From Anoxynatronum sp033549305 (GTDB lineage Bacteria > Bacillota > Clostridia > Peptostreptococcales > Tindalliaceae), in NCBI GenBank assembly GCA_033549305.1, contig JAWSUV010000072.1:1-13024 (forward strand): a DNA stretch of 13,024 nucleotides, in the 5' to 3' direction. The position numbers and the translations under genes were made by a program. Shown piece by piece: positions 1 through 6,604 of the stretch (the stretch's first letter is position 1; every line of letters starts with the position of its first letter). Under the pieces are notes generated by a model. It was given only the letters and a program-made list of their open reading frames with translations, had not been told where the DNA came from and searched no databases.

Positions 1-1403
1 ATGAAGGGTCGGATCAGCAGGCTGACGATTCGGAGGCTTTCCGCCAGGTGGTTGAGCACCGTGTCGAGCCGTGGTTTGTTGGCGGCGTCCCTGGAAAGGA
101 TCCAGGGGGTGGTTTCGTCAATGTATTTATTGGAGCGGCGCACGATTTTCCAGATTTCCTCCAGGGCTTCATGAAACTGCATCTCGTCGATGGCGGCCTC
201 CACCTTGCCGGCACCGGCCAGCGCCAGCGTGCGCAGTTCGTCGTCCACCGGTTCCTGTACAGACGCCAGGGGAATTTCTCCTTCATTATACTGCTGGATC
301 ATGGCCACGGTCCGGCTCACCAGGTTGCCCAGGTCATTGGCCAGGTCGGAGTTGTACCGCTGGATGAAGAGGGTGTTGGTGAAATTGCCGTCCTGTCCGA
401 AGGTGAACTCCCGGAGCAGAAAGTATTTCAGGGCGTCAATGCCGTACCGCTCGATGAACGGTTCCGGGTAAATGATGTTGCCCTTGGACTTGGACATTTT
501 GTCCTCCCCGAAAAGGATCCAGCCGTGTCCAAAGACTTTTTTCGGCAGGGGCAGGTCCAGCGCCATGAGCATGATGGGCCAGATGATGGTGTGGAAGCGG
601 ACGATTTCCTTGGCCATCAGGTGAACATCCGCGGGCCAGTATTGATGGTAGAGTTCCGGGTTTTCCTGGGACCCCCAGCCAAGGGCGGTGATGTAGTTGG
701 ACAGGGCGTCCAGCCACACGTAAATGACGTGCTTTTCATCGAAGGGAACGGGAATGCCCCAGTCGAAGCTGGTGCGGGAGACACAGAGGTCTTCCAGGCC
801 GGGTTTCAGGAAGTTGTTGAGCATTTCGTTCTTCCGGGAGGCGGGCAGGCAGATTTCCGGATGATCTTCATAATACTGGATCAGCCGGTCCTGGTATTTG
901 GACAGTTTAAAGAAGTAGGCTTCTTCCCGGGTCAGCTGGGTTTCCCGGTGGCAGTCGGGGCACAGGTGGCCTTCTTCCAGCTGGGTTTCCGTCCAGAACG
1001 ATTCACAGGGGGTGCAGTACCAGCCTTTATACTCCCCTTTATAGATGTCGCCTTTGTCATAGAGGGTCTGGAAGATATGCTGGACGGCTTTCATGTGATG
1101 CTCGTCCGTGGTGCGGATGAAAATATCGTAGGAGATTTCCATGTTCTTCCAGATTTTCTTGATGTCAACCACCATCTCGTCCACGTATTCCTTGGGCGCC
1201 ATCCCTTTGGCCATGGCACTGGCCTGGATTTTCTGCCCGTGCTCGTCGGTGCCGGTGAGGAAGATCACCTCATGACCGGTTTCCCGTTTGAATCGGGCCA
1301 GGGCATCCGCGGCGACGGTGGTGTAGGTGTGCCCGATATGAAGCTTGCCGCTGGGATAATAAATGGGCGTGGTGACATAGTAGGTTTTTTTCGTCTCATT
1401 CAT
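1..1403 (-). CDS. metG: Methionyl-tRNA synthetase, N-terminal part (C-terminus outside window)
   Basis: Charges tRNA-Met with methionine in the cytoplasm; essential for translation. About 467 codons are visible from the ATG at 1403, with no stop before the window edge. Family members are about 510-670 residues, so the end of the anticodon-binding domain and any C-terminal tRNA-binding domain are missing. Seen: the class I signature HIGH at residues 22-25, the KMSKS loop at 302-306 (context GEDKMSKSKGN), and a four-cysteine zinc knuckle with Cys130/133 and Cys148/151. The start follows an AAAGGAGG ribosome binding site seven bases upstream. The gene is divergent from pncB and has its own promoter. 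In B. subtilis the equivalent metS lies close to rsmI (yabC); here it is separated from rsmI by plus-strand genes. Identification is secure. Confidence 0.97.
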   Translation of the reverse strand, partial: MNETKKTYYVTTPIYYPSGKLHIGHTYTTVAADALARFKRETGHEVIFLTGTDEHGQKIQASAMAKGMAPKEYVDEMVVDIKKIWKNMEISYDIFIRTTDEHHMKAVQHIFQTLYDKGDIYKGEYKGWYCTPCESFWTETQLEEGHLCPDCHRETQLTREEAYFFKLSKYQDRLIQYYEDHPEICLPASRKNEMLNNFLKPGLEDLCVSRTSFDWGIPVPFDEKHVIYVWLDALSNYITALGWGSQENPELYHQYWPADVHLMAKEIVRFHTIIWPIMLMALDLPLPKKVFGHGWILFGEDKMSKSKGNIIYPEPFIERYGIDALKYFLLREFTFGQDGNFTNTLFIQRYNSDLANDLGNLVSRTVAMIQQYNEGEIPLASVQEPVDDELRTLALAGAGKVEAAIDEMQFHEALEEIWKIVRRSNKYIDETTPWILSRDAANKPRLDTVLNHLAESLRIVSLLIRPF

Positions 1404-1486
1404 GGTTCTGCCTCCTTTAAAATCCGGTGAATGCAGGGACGCAGCCCTGGTTCGACACGGAAAAACGGCTGATTTGGAATGATTCT

Positions 1487-1515
1487 ACTATAACGGAATG
1501 GATGGCTTCCGTCAA
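1487..1515 (-). promoter_or_regulatory. Sigma-A-type promoter for metG
   Basis: On the minus strand TTGACG (-35, 1510-1515) and TATAGT (-10, 1487-1492) are separated by exactly 17 bases. Each hexamer matches the vegetative consensus at five of six positions. Transcription would start near 1480, giving a leader of about 77 bases before the metG start codon. The position directly upstream of metG supports it. Confidence 0.75.
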
Positions 1516-1683
1516 GGGGAAGCAGATGCAGGAAAGAGCGCGCCACAAGGCTTGTCGTTGGTTTTCCGCAGCCCCGGCAGGCAGAAGGGCGTTCGACTGG
1601 CAGAAACTGTGCCGGACAATCGATGCCATCCTGGCCGGAAACTGCCGAAAACAGCGGAAACACGGGAAAGGGAGCGGGTTTTA

Positions 1684-1692
1684 TGATAGAAT
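1684..1692 (+). promoter_or_regulatory. Probable extended -10 promoter for pncB
   Basis: TGATAGAAT reads as TGn followed by TAGAAT, an extended -10 element 33 bases before the pncB start codon. No good -35 hexamer is present at the usual distance, which extended -10 promoters tolerate. The identical nonamer occurs on the minus strand at 12693-12701, where another promoter is expected. Confidence 0.45.
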
Positions 1693-1725
1693 GGGGTAAA
1701 TAACAAACAGAAAAGAGAGGATGAC

Positions 1726-3153
1726 ATGAAAAACCTATCGTTAATGACGGACTTTTACCAGCTGAGCATGATGAAAGGGTACCTGGAAAGCGGCGTTCAT
1801 GAAGACCTGGTGGTTTTTGACCTCTTTTTCAGGAAAAATCCCTTCCACAACAGTTATACCATTATGGCAGGGGTGGAGTCACTGATTGACTACATCAACC
1901 ACCTGCACTTCGCTGAAGATGACCTTGCGTACCTGAAATCAGTGGGCTTTGACGATGCCTTTCTGCAGAAGCTGCGTGATTTCCGGTTCAGCGGCGATAT
2001 CTGGGGCGTGCCGGAGGGCACCATCATGTTTCCCCATGAGCCGGTGGTGCGGGTGAAAGCGCCCATCTTTGAAGCCCAGCTCATCGAATCCGCGCTGCTG
2101 AACATCATCAATTTCCAGTCCCTGATCGCCACCAAAGCCGCCCGCATCTGTTCGGCCGCCCAGGGTGATCCGGTCTTTGAATTTGGCCTCAGGCGGGCCC
2201 AGGGAGCGGATGCGGCCCTTTACGGCGCGCGATCCGCGTATATCGGCGGCTGCGTGGCCACCTCCAACGTCCTGGCCGGCAAAATGTTCGGGATCCCGGT
2301 GGTCGGCACCCACGCTCACAGCTGGGTGCAGAAGTTTGAAACCGAACTGGAGTCCTTCCAGGCTTACGCCCGCAGTTATCCGGAAAACTGCCTGCTGCTG
2401 GTGGATACCTACAATACCGTCGAGAGCGGCATCCCCAACGCCATCAACGTGTTTCGCGATCTGCAGGACAGGGGGTTTAAACCCAAGGGCATCCGCATTG
2501 ATTCCGGTGACATCGCCTATCTCTCCAAGGTCGCCCGCAGGATGCTCGACGATGCCGGTTTCCCCGATACCATCATCGTGGCCTCCAGTGATCTGGATGA
2601 AGACACCATCGACTCCCTGAAAATCCAGGAGGCCAGGATCAGCCACTGGGGGGTGGGAACCAACCTGATCACTTCCAGCAACTGGCCGGCTTTGGGAGGC
2701 GTCTACAAACTGGTGGCCGCCCAGGAAAACGGGGCACTGGTGCCCAAGATCAAAATTTCCGACAATCCGGAAAAAATCACCAACCCGGGGCTGAAAAAAG
2801 TCACCCGGATTTATGACGAGAGCGGCCTTTTTGCACTGGCCGACCTGATCATGCTGGAGGAAGAGTCCATCGACACTTCCGTTCCCCTGACCATTTTCCA
2901 TCCCGTATACACCTGGAAAACGAAAACCTTCCGCCGGTTCTCCCTCCGGGAGATGCTGGAACCTTATTTCCTGGAAGGAAAGCTGGTCTATGAGCGCCGG
3001 ACGGCTCAGGAGATCCGGGCAACGGTCCGAAACGAACTGGACAGCCTGTGGCCGGAATACAAGCGGCTGCAGAAACCGCAGTTGTATAAAGTGGACTTGT
3101 CCAGGAAGCTGTGGGATCTGAAGCATGAGCTGATGACGGCGCATAAGGAATAA
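1726..3153 (+). CDS. pncB: Nicotinate phosphoribosyltransferase
   Basis: Converts nicotinate and PRPP to nicotinate mononucleotide, coupled to ATP hydrolysis: the entry step of NAD salvage from nicotinic acid (Preiss-Handler pathway), in the cytosol. The 475 residues are in the usual range. Seen: the N-terminal family motif LMTDFYQLSMM (residues about 6-16), the FGLRRAQG segment, the active-site GTHAHSW motif at 194-200 with His196 and His198 (the family has a catalytic, phosphorylated histidine in this region), and the phosphate-binding RIDSGD motif at 257-262. The ATG is preceded by GAGAGG at suitable spacing. It appears monocistronic, with its own promoter and a strong terminator just downstream. 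I see no recognised NAD-responsive operator (for example of the NiaR type) in its upstream region, though I would not expect to detect a diverged one by eye. Confidence 0.95.
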   Translation: MKNLSLMTDFYQLSMMKGYLESGVHEDLVVFDLFFRKNPFHNSYTIMAGVESLIDYINHLHFAEDDLAYLKSVGFDDAFLQKLRDFRFSGDIWGVPEGTIMFPHEPVVRVKAPIFEAQLIESALLNIINFQSLIATKAARICSAAQGDPVFEFGLRRAQGADAALYGARSAYIGGCVATSNVLAGKMFGIPVVGTHAHSWVQKFETELESFQAYARSYPENCLLLVDTYNTVESGIPNAINVFRDLQDRGFKPKGIRIDSGDIAYLSKVARRMLDDAGFPDTIIVASSDLDEDTIDSLKIQEARISHWGVGTNLITSSNWPALGGVYKLVAAQENGALVPKIKISDNPEKITNPGLKKVTRIYDESGLFALADLIMLEEESIDTSVPLTIFHPVYTWKTKTFRRFSLREMLEPYFLEGKLVYERRTAQEIRATVRNELDSLWPEYKRLQKPQLYKVDLSRKLWDLKHELMTAHKE

Positions 3154-3201
3154 TCCCGGAAGACATTCATCACGCAACGCTGCCATTTTTCATCCCGCTT
3201 G

Positions 3202-3234
3202 AAAACCGGAGAAGGCTTCCTCTCTCCGGTTTTT
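3202..3234 (+). terminator. Rho-independent terminator after pncB
   Basis: An 11-base-pair stem (3202-3212 pairing with 3223-3233, core ACCGGAGA/TCTCCGGT) is followed by a run of Ts to 3234. The ten-base loop can fold a further three pairs. It lies about 50 bases after the pncB stop codon. Confidence 0.88.
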
Positions 3235-3260
3235 CCATGCGCTCATGTAATGCAGACTTT

Positions 3261-3288
3261 AAAAAATCGAAAAAAGTTCGAAAAAAGT
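3261..3288. repeat. Phased A6 tracts with an 11-bp tandem repeat
   Basis: Three runs of six As (3261-3266, 3270-3275, 3281-3286) lie 9 and 11 bases apart. The last two are part of a perfect tandem duplication of TCGAAAAAAGT (3267-3277 and 3278-3288). A-tracts in near helical phase are known to bend DNA and, upstream of promoters, can stimulate transcription. The distance to the -35 element at 3310 is uncertain because an N gap lies between. Confidence 0.6.
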
Positions 3289-3296
3289 GTTACATC

Positions 3297-3306
3297 NNNN
3301 NNNNNN
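3297..3306. other. Assembly gap (10 Ns)
   Basis: Ten consecutive undetermined bases separate the pncB side from the gntR operon. A run of exactly ten Ns often marks a contig join of unknown length. GTGTT lies on both flanks (3287-3291 and 3307-3311). The conserved nearness of metG and rsmI in Bacillota gives some support for the join. Confidence 0.95.
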
Positions 3307-3309
3307 GTG

Positions 3310-3338
3310 TTGACAGACAAAGCTGATGGTAGTATACT
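3310..3338 (+). promoter_or_regulatory. Near-consensus sigma-A promoter of the gntR-ABC operon
   Basis: TTGACA (3310-3315, perfect -35) and TATACT (3333-3338, five of six matches) are separated by exactly 17 bases. Transcription should start near 3345, leaving a leader of about 124 bases before the regulator gene. This is the strongest promoter in the window. That is consistent with a promoter normally held off by a repressor. Confidence 0.85.
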
Positions 3339-3357
3339 TAGTTACATAAGTAATTAA
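3338..3357. promoter_or_regulatory. Candidate operator for the GntR/YtrA regulator
   Basis: TTAGTTACATAAGTAATTAA is an imperfect palindrome, with 16 of 20 positions matching its reverse complement (arms AGTTAC and GTAATT). It begins on the last base of the -10 element and covers the expected transcription start, a classical repressor position. YtrA-type GntR proteins commonly repress their own operon. A second copy of the half-site GTTACAT lies at 3289-3295. Assignment to this regulator is inference. Confidence 0.55.
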
Positions 3358-3468
3358 CCGCTTAACCAAATAGCTCTTGGAAAGGAAGGAAGCCTGCCCG
3401 TCAGAAAAATGACCCGATAAAAGGAACAGGCGTCTTTCTGAAGAGGCTTTTCTCAGAGGAGGTGGCCC
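3345..3468 (+). other. 5' leader of the gntR-ABC mRNA
   Basis: About 124 untranslated bases precede the regulator gene. They contain a GCCTG/CAGGC pairing (3392-3396 with 3427-3431) enclosing GTCA/TGAC (3400-3403 with 3410-3413). There is also an alternative AAGCCT/AGGCTT pairing (3390-3395 with 3444-3449) that shares the first arm. The leader ends in a strong AGAGGAGGT ribosome binding site (3455-3463). I do not recognise a known riboswitch. Confidence 0.4.
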
Positions 3469-3846
3469 ATGAAACAGTTTGTGGATGAGAGCAAGCCCAT
3501 TTATCAGCAGATCGCTGAGAGCATCGAGGATGACATTTTAAAAGAAGGAATCCGGGAGGGAGATCAGGTGCCCTCCACCAACCAGTTCGCCAAACACTAC
3601 CAGATTAATCCGGCCACAGCGGCCAAGGGCATCAATCTGCTGGTGGATGAAGGCATCCTGTACAAGAAACGGGGGATCGGCATGTTTGTGGCAGCAGGCG
3701 CCCGGAAGGCCATCGAAGAAAAACGGCGGCAGAATTTTTTCCGGGAGTATATTCTTCCGCTGCTGGAAGAAGCACAGAAACTGCATCTGGACAGTCAGGC
3801 AGTCATCCGGATGATTGAAGAAACGAAAGGGGGTGCTGCACAATGA
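3469..3846 (+). CDS. GntR-family transcriptional regulator, YtrA subfamily
   Basis: A 125-residue DNA-binding protein. Residues about 10-77 match the GntR winged helix-turn-helix: PIYQQIAESI at the start, the recognition region PSTNQFAKHYQINPATA near 35-51, and the wing KKRGIGMFV near 66-74. The C-terminal part is only about 50 residues of helix. This is too short for a FadR, HutC or MocR ligand domain and typical of the YtrA subfamily, whose members usually repress ABC-transporter operons that include their own gene. The ATG has an excellent ribosome binding site six bases upstream. The stop codon overlaps the ABC ATPase start (ATGA), so the genes are translationally coupled. The effector is unknown; relatives in B. 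subtilis (YtrA) respond to certain cell-wall-active peptides, but that cannot be read from this sequence. Confidence 0.92.
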   Translation: MKQFVDESKPIYQQIAESIEDDILKEGIREGDQVPSTNQFAKHYQINPATAAKGINLLVDEGILYKKRGIGMFVAAGARKAIEEKRRQNFFREYILPLLEEAQKLHLDSQAVIRMIEETKGGAAQ

Positions 3847-4778
3847 ACACTAACGCAGAAAACAGTGCGGCCATCCGGCTCACAGGCGTGACCAAACGGT
3901 ACAACGGCACCACCGCTCTCCAGGACGTGAGCCTGGAACTGGAAGCCGGTAAAATCTATGGCTTATTGGGCCGCAACGGGGCAGGCAAGACCACGCTGCT
4001 CAGCCTGTTGACCACGCTGCGGTTTCCCACCAGCGGAACCATTCGGATTTTCGGCGAAAATCCACTGGAAAATGAAAGCGTTCTGTCCCGGATGGTCCTG
4101 ATCCGGGAGCAGGGGCAGTTTCCCGAAGATTTGAAAGTCAGCCAGATTCTACAGGCTGCGGCCGCCTTTTATCCCCGCTTCGACCGGGAGTACGCTCACC
4201 ATCTGACGGAGCTCTTTGAACTGGAACCGAAGCGCCGGTTCAAAAAACTGTCCAGGGGGATGCAGTCAGCGGTCGGCATCGTGGTGGGCCTGGCTTCACG
4301 GGCGGACATCACCCTGATGGATGAACCTTCCCTGGGGCTGGACGTGGTCGCCCGCCAGCAGTTTTATGACCTGCTGCTGGAGGACTATACGGAGCATCCC
4401 CGCACCATCGTCTTTTCGACCCACCTGATCGACGAAGTCAGCAAGCTTTTTGAATCGGTGATTTTTCTGGAGAAAGGACAGGTCACCCGGATGGAGGATT
4501 CGGAAACGCTGCGGACCCGTGCCCTGTACCTGTCCGGCAAGCAAGCACAGCTGGCTCCCTGGCTGGAAGGCCGGGAAGTGCTGCACCGCGAGTCTTTCGG
4601 CAGCACGCTGGTGGCGGCGGTGTATGACGGCTACACGCATGAGGAGCAGCAGGCCATGCGCCGGGCCGGCATTGAGGTCAGCGGCATCCCGCTGCAGAAG
4701 CTGTTCATTTATCTGTCCCGAAAAGCCCTGACGGAACGAAAGGGCGCTAATGGACAGGAGGAGGTGTCTGGCGTATGA
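3843..4778 (+). CDS. ABC transporter ATP-binding protein
   Basis: The 311-residue ATPase subunit powers the partner permease encoded next. The nucleotide-binding domain spans residues about 10-215. It has Walker A GRNGAGKT at 43-50, Q-loop Gln near 90, signature LSRGMQ at 136-141 (a common variant of LSGGQ), Walker B TLMDEP at 157-162 and H-loop His194 in FSTHLIDE. About 95 C-terminal residues follow and probably form a small accessory domain. It overlaps both neighbours by four bases (ATGA), and a GGGGG ribosome binding site lies nine bases upstream. The combination of YtrA regulator, single ATPase and single permease resembles peptide-antibiotic or lantibiotic export and immunity systems and general ABC-2 exporters. 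The substrate cannot be decided from sequence. Confidence 0.93.
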   Translation: MNTNAENSAAIRLTGVTKRYNGTTALQDVSLELEAGKIYGLLGRNGAGKTTLLSLLTTLRFPTSGTIRIFGENPLENESVLSRMVLIREQGQFPEDLKVSQILQAAAAFYPRFDREYAHHLTELFELEPKRRFKKLSRGMQSAVGIVVGLASRADITLMDEPSLGLDVVARQQFYDLLLEDYTEHPRTIVFSTHLIDEVSKLFESVIFLEKGQVTRMEDSETLRTRALYLSGKQAQLAPWLEGREVLHRESFGSTLVAAVYDGYTHEEQQAMRRAGIEVSGIPLQKLFIYLSRKALTERKGANGQEEVSGV

Positions 4779-5521
4779 ATACCCATGGACTCAAGGCGAA
4801 TATCAAGTATCATCAGCTGAATCTGGGACCCAGCGTGCTGATCTTCTGGGCGATCGTGAGCCTGGTGATGATCTTCAGCATCGTGATGAATGCCGTCTCT
4901 GAGAATATCAGCATCGGAATGTTTGTCTCCCAAACCGGCGAGGATGTGTACCGGGCTGTCAGCGTGGTGGCTTCCGCCTTCATCGCGGTCATGATCTATA
5001 CCGTCGTCATCAGCCTGGTGTCGCAGCCTGAAAACTTCAGTTTTCTCATTGGGCTGGGCTCTTCCCGCCGGTCGCTGTATGTGTCACAGGTGCTGGCGCT
5101 GACCTTTATTGCTTTCCTGAACGCCCTGATTCACGTCTCCGCCTTTGCCCTGGAAAGTGCGGTGCTGCCCCTGCTGGGGCTGAACCAGCTCGATTATTTG
5201 CAGGTCTATGGGTTCCAGCTGAATCTGATGAGCCTGATCCTGGTGCAGGGATTGATCCTGTCCCTGGTCTCAGCGGTGTTTATGGTCATCGCGGCGTTGT
5301 TCTACCGCTTCAGGAGCCGCACGAACATCATCGTCTTCATTGCCGGCATGGCCGCTTCCATCATTCTGCCCCGCAGCTTCGGGACGTCCATCTGGGGCCG
5401 GTTGTTCCGGTGGCTGGCGGATAACGCCTCCCCGGCGGACCTGTCCTGGAAGCTGCTCCTGCTGACACTGCTGTTCTGGGGACTGGGCTGGCTGGTGGTG
5501 AGAAGGACCGAAGCCCGGTAA
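4775..5521 (+). CDS. ABC transporter permease, six predicted membrane helices
   Basis: A 248-residue integral membrane protein, evidently the transmembrane partner of the upstream ATPase. Hydrophobic segments lie near residues 20-42, 62-84, 101-131, 148-176, 182-200 and 224-241. The N-terminus is short and cytoplasmic, and the C-terminus is basic (VVRRTEAR). This layout fits ABC-2-type exporter permeases, although I recognise no diagnostic motif. The start overlaps the ATPase stop (ATGA) and follows a very strong GGAGGAGGTG ribosome binding site, which suggests high translation relative to the upstream gene. It is the last gene of the operon, and a terminator follows about 90 bases later. No lantibiotic or peptide precursor gene is visible nearby, so a biosynthetic cluster is unlikely; a defensive or envelope-stress role is possible but inferred. 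Confidence 0.85.
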   Translation: MNTHGLKANIKYHQLNLGPSVLIFWAIVSLVMIFSIVMNAVSENISIGMFVSQTGEDVYRAVSVVASAFIAVMIYTVVISLVSQPENFSFLIGLGSSRRSLYVSQVLALTFIAFLNALIHVSAFALESAVLPLLGLNQLDYLQVYGFQLNLMSLILVQGLILSLVSAVFMVIAALFYRFRSRTNIIVFIAGMAASIILPRSFGTSIWGRLFRWLADNASPADLSWKLLLLTLLFWGLGWLVVRRTEAR

Positions 5522-5611
5522 CGGCTTTCACCCGCAGCTCCATCAGGCGTCATTCCGCAGGAGCATGGCGCAGGATGCGAAAGAATTTAATGGCTCAGTC
5601 TCCACATTAAT

Positions 5612-5654
5612 ACGCCGCTTCCGGAATCCTCTCCGAAAGCGGCGTTTACCTTTT
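5612..5654 (+). terminator. Terminator between the ABC operon and rsmI
   Basis: ACGCCGCTT (5612-5620) pairs with AAGCGGCGT (5637-5645). One mismatch and four further pairs (CGGA/TCCG) continue the stem, closing a six-base loop. On the plus strand TTTACCTTTT follows, so it mainly serves the ABC operon. On the minus strand it lies just beyond the rsmI stop codon but lacks a T run, so its use for rsmI is uncertain. Confidence 0.75.
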
Positions 5655-5662
5655 CAATAGGG

Positions 5663-6604
5663 TTAGAGATCCAGTGTCTGGTTGTACACTTCCCGCTTGG
5701 GAATGCGCCGGAGACGGGCAACTTCCTTCATGGCGGCTTTTTTATCCAGGCCGCCGGCCATCATCCGTGACACATGTTCCGCAACGCTCAGATCTTCAAA
5801 GGCGGCTTCGGCCGCTTCCTGCCTGGCGGCAGTGTCCAGACCGGCCACCACCAGCACCATTTCTCCTTTGGGTTCTCCCTCCGCCTGATCCAGCAGGGCA
5901 TGGATTCCGCCGAGCGTGTGCCGGTACCAGGTTTCATGGCGCTTGGTCAGTTCTCTCCCCAACGCTGCCTGCCGGGCTCCCAGCGCCTCTTCCAGGGCTT
6001 TCAGAGTCGCTTTGATGCGGTGGGGGGCCTCATAAAAAATGAGGGTGCGTTCCTCCTGCTGCAGGCTTTCCAGCCGCTCCCGACGGCTCTTTTTATCCCG
6101 GGGCAAAAACCCTTCAAAAACAAAGCGCTCCGTGGGCAGCCCGGAGGCGGCCAGGGCCAGCAGGCCGGCCGAGGGGCCGGGGAGGACCTCAAAGGCCATT
6201 CCTTCCCGGAGACAGGCTGTGACCAGATCCGTTCCCGGATCGGAAATGCCGGGCATGCCGGCGTCCGAAACCAGGGCCAGCGTCTTTCCTTTCCGCAGCA
6301 GGTTCAGAAGGGGGGCTTCCTTCTCTTTCCGGTTATGCGCATGGTAGCTGACCAGGCTTTTTTTGATGTTCAGATGGTTCAGCAGCTTCAGCGTCCGCCG
6401 GGTGTCTTCCGCCGCCACCAGGTCTACCTGTTCCAGCACTTCGATGGTGCGCAGGGTGATATCCCCCAGGTTTCCCAGGGGAGTGGGGCACAGGTATAGC
6501 GTGCCGGGAGTGACGGCGAAGCGGTGAGCGCCGCCGGAGGCCGGCTGCTGCCCGGACAGCGCGCTTTTTCTGACTGGATGATGTTTGGTGATGCCCGTGT
6601 TCAT
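5663..6604 (-). CDS. rsmI: 16S rRNA (cytidine-1402-2'-O)-methyltransferase
   Basis: Methylates the ribose of C1402 in the decoding centre of 16S rRNA using S-adenosylmethionine, fine-tuning decoding. Seen: CPTPLGNLGD at residues 39-48, AEDTR at 65-69 and SDAGMPGISDPG at 113-124, all hallmarks of the YraL/RsmI branch of the tetrapyrrole-methylase fold. A C-terminal helical domain ends in PKREVYNQTLDL. The protein has 313 residues, about 25-30 more than usual. The excess is an N-terminal stretch of about 32 polar and basic residues before the conserved core. The start at 6604 is kept because AAAGGAG lies eight bases upstream. It is the orthologue of B. subtilis YabC and the last gene of the minus-strand block. 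No clear promoter is visible in the 191 bases upstream, so it is probably cotranscribed with trmN6. Confidence 0.95.
   Translation of the reverse strand: MNTGITKHHPVRKSALSGQQPASGGAHRFAVTPGTLYLCPTPLGNLGDITLRTIEVLEQVDLVAAEDTRRTLKLLNHLNIKKSLVSYHAHNRKEKEAPLLNLLRKGKTLALVSDAGMPGISDPGTDLVTACLREGMAFEVLPGPSAGLLALAASGLPTERFVFEGFLPRDKKSRRERLESLQQEERTLIFYEAPHRIKATLKALEEALGARQAALGRELTKRHETWYRHTLGGIHALLDQAEGEPKGEMVLVVAGLDTAARQEAAEAAFEDLSVAEHVSRMMAGGLDKKAAMKEVARLRRIPKREVYNQTLDL

Larger units (their letters stand above)
1404..1725. other. Divergent intergenic region between metG and pncB
   Basis: This 322-base stretch holds no convincing gene. It carries the metG promoter on the minus strand, a metG leader of about 77 bases, and a probable pncB promoter at its right end. 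The metG leader contains a small hairpin (CAGGG / CCCTG, 1434-1449, six-base loop). I see no T-box motif or other known aminoacyl-tRNA synthetase leader element. A 90-codon plus-strand reading frame (1427-1699) crosses it, but it lacks a ribosome binding site and overlaps the metG promoter, so I do not call it. Short A-tracts recur about every 9-10 bases at 1639-1669, just upstream of the pncB promoter. Confidence 0.7.

Noticed and set aside
48..1430. Plus-strand open frame of 460 codons
   Set aside because: It is antisense to metG, which shows all family motifs in its frame. It begins without a ribosome binding site, and its product resembles no known protein.
1404..1480. T-box or S-box style leader for metG
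   Set aside because: The leader is only about 77 bases, with one five-pair hairpin. No T-box consensus, specifier structure or SAM-riboswitch core is visible.
1427..1699. Plus-strand 90-codon frame in the metG-pncB intergenic region
   Set aside because: It has no ribosome binding site and no recognisable features, and it overlaps the convincing metG promoter.
1939..3186. Minus-strand open frame of 415 codons
   Set aside because: It is antisense to pncB and has the His/Gly/Gln-rich composition of a shadow frame. It runs across the pncB stop with no start signals.
3469..5521. Lantibiotic or bacteriocin biosynthetic cluster around the YtrA-ABC operon
   Set aside because: No precursor peptide, modification enzyme or two-component system is present. 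The operon is bounded by its own promoter and terminator, so only a generic export or immunity role can be suggested.
5774..6499. Plus-strand open frame of 241 codons opposite rsmI (and similar long frames opposite trmN6, ricT and tmk)
   Set aside because: They are shadows produced by the GC-rich third positions of the real genes. None has a ribosome binding site or recognisable domain.
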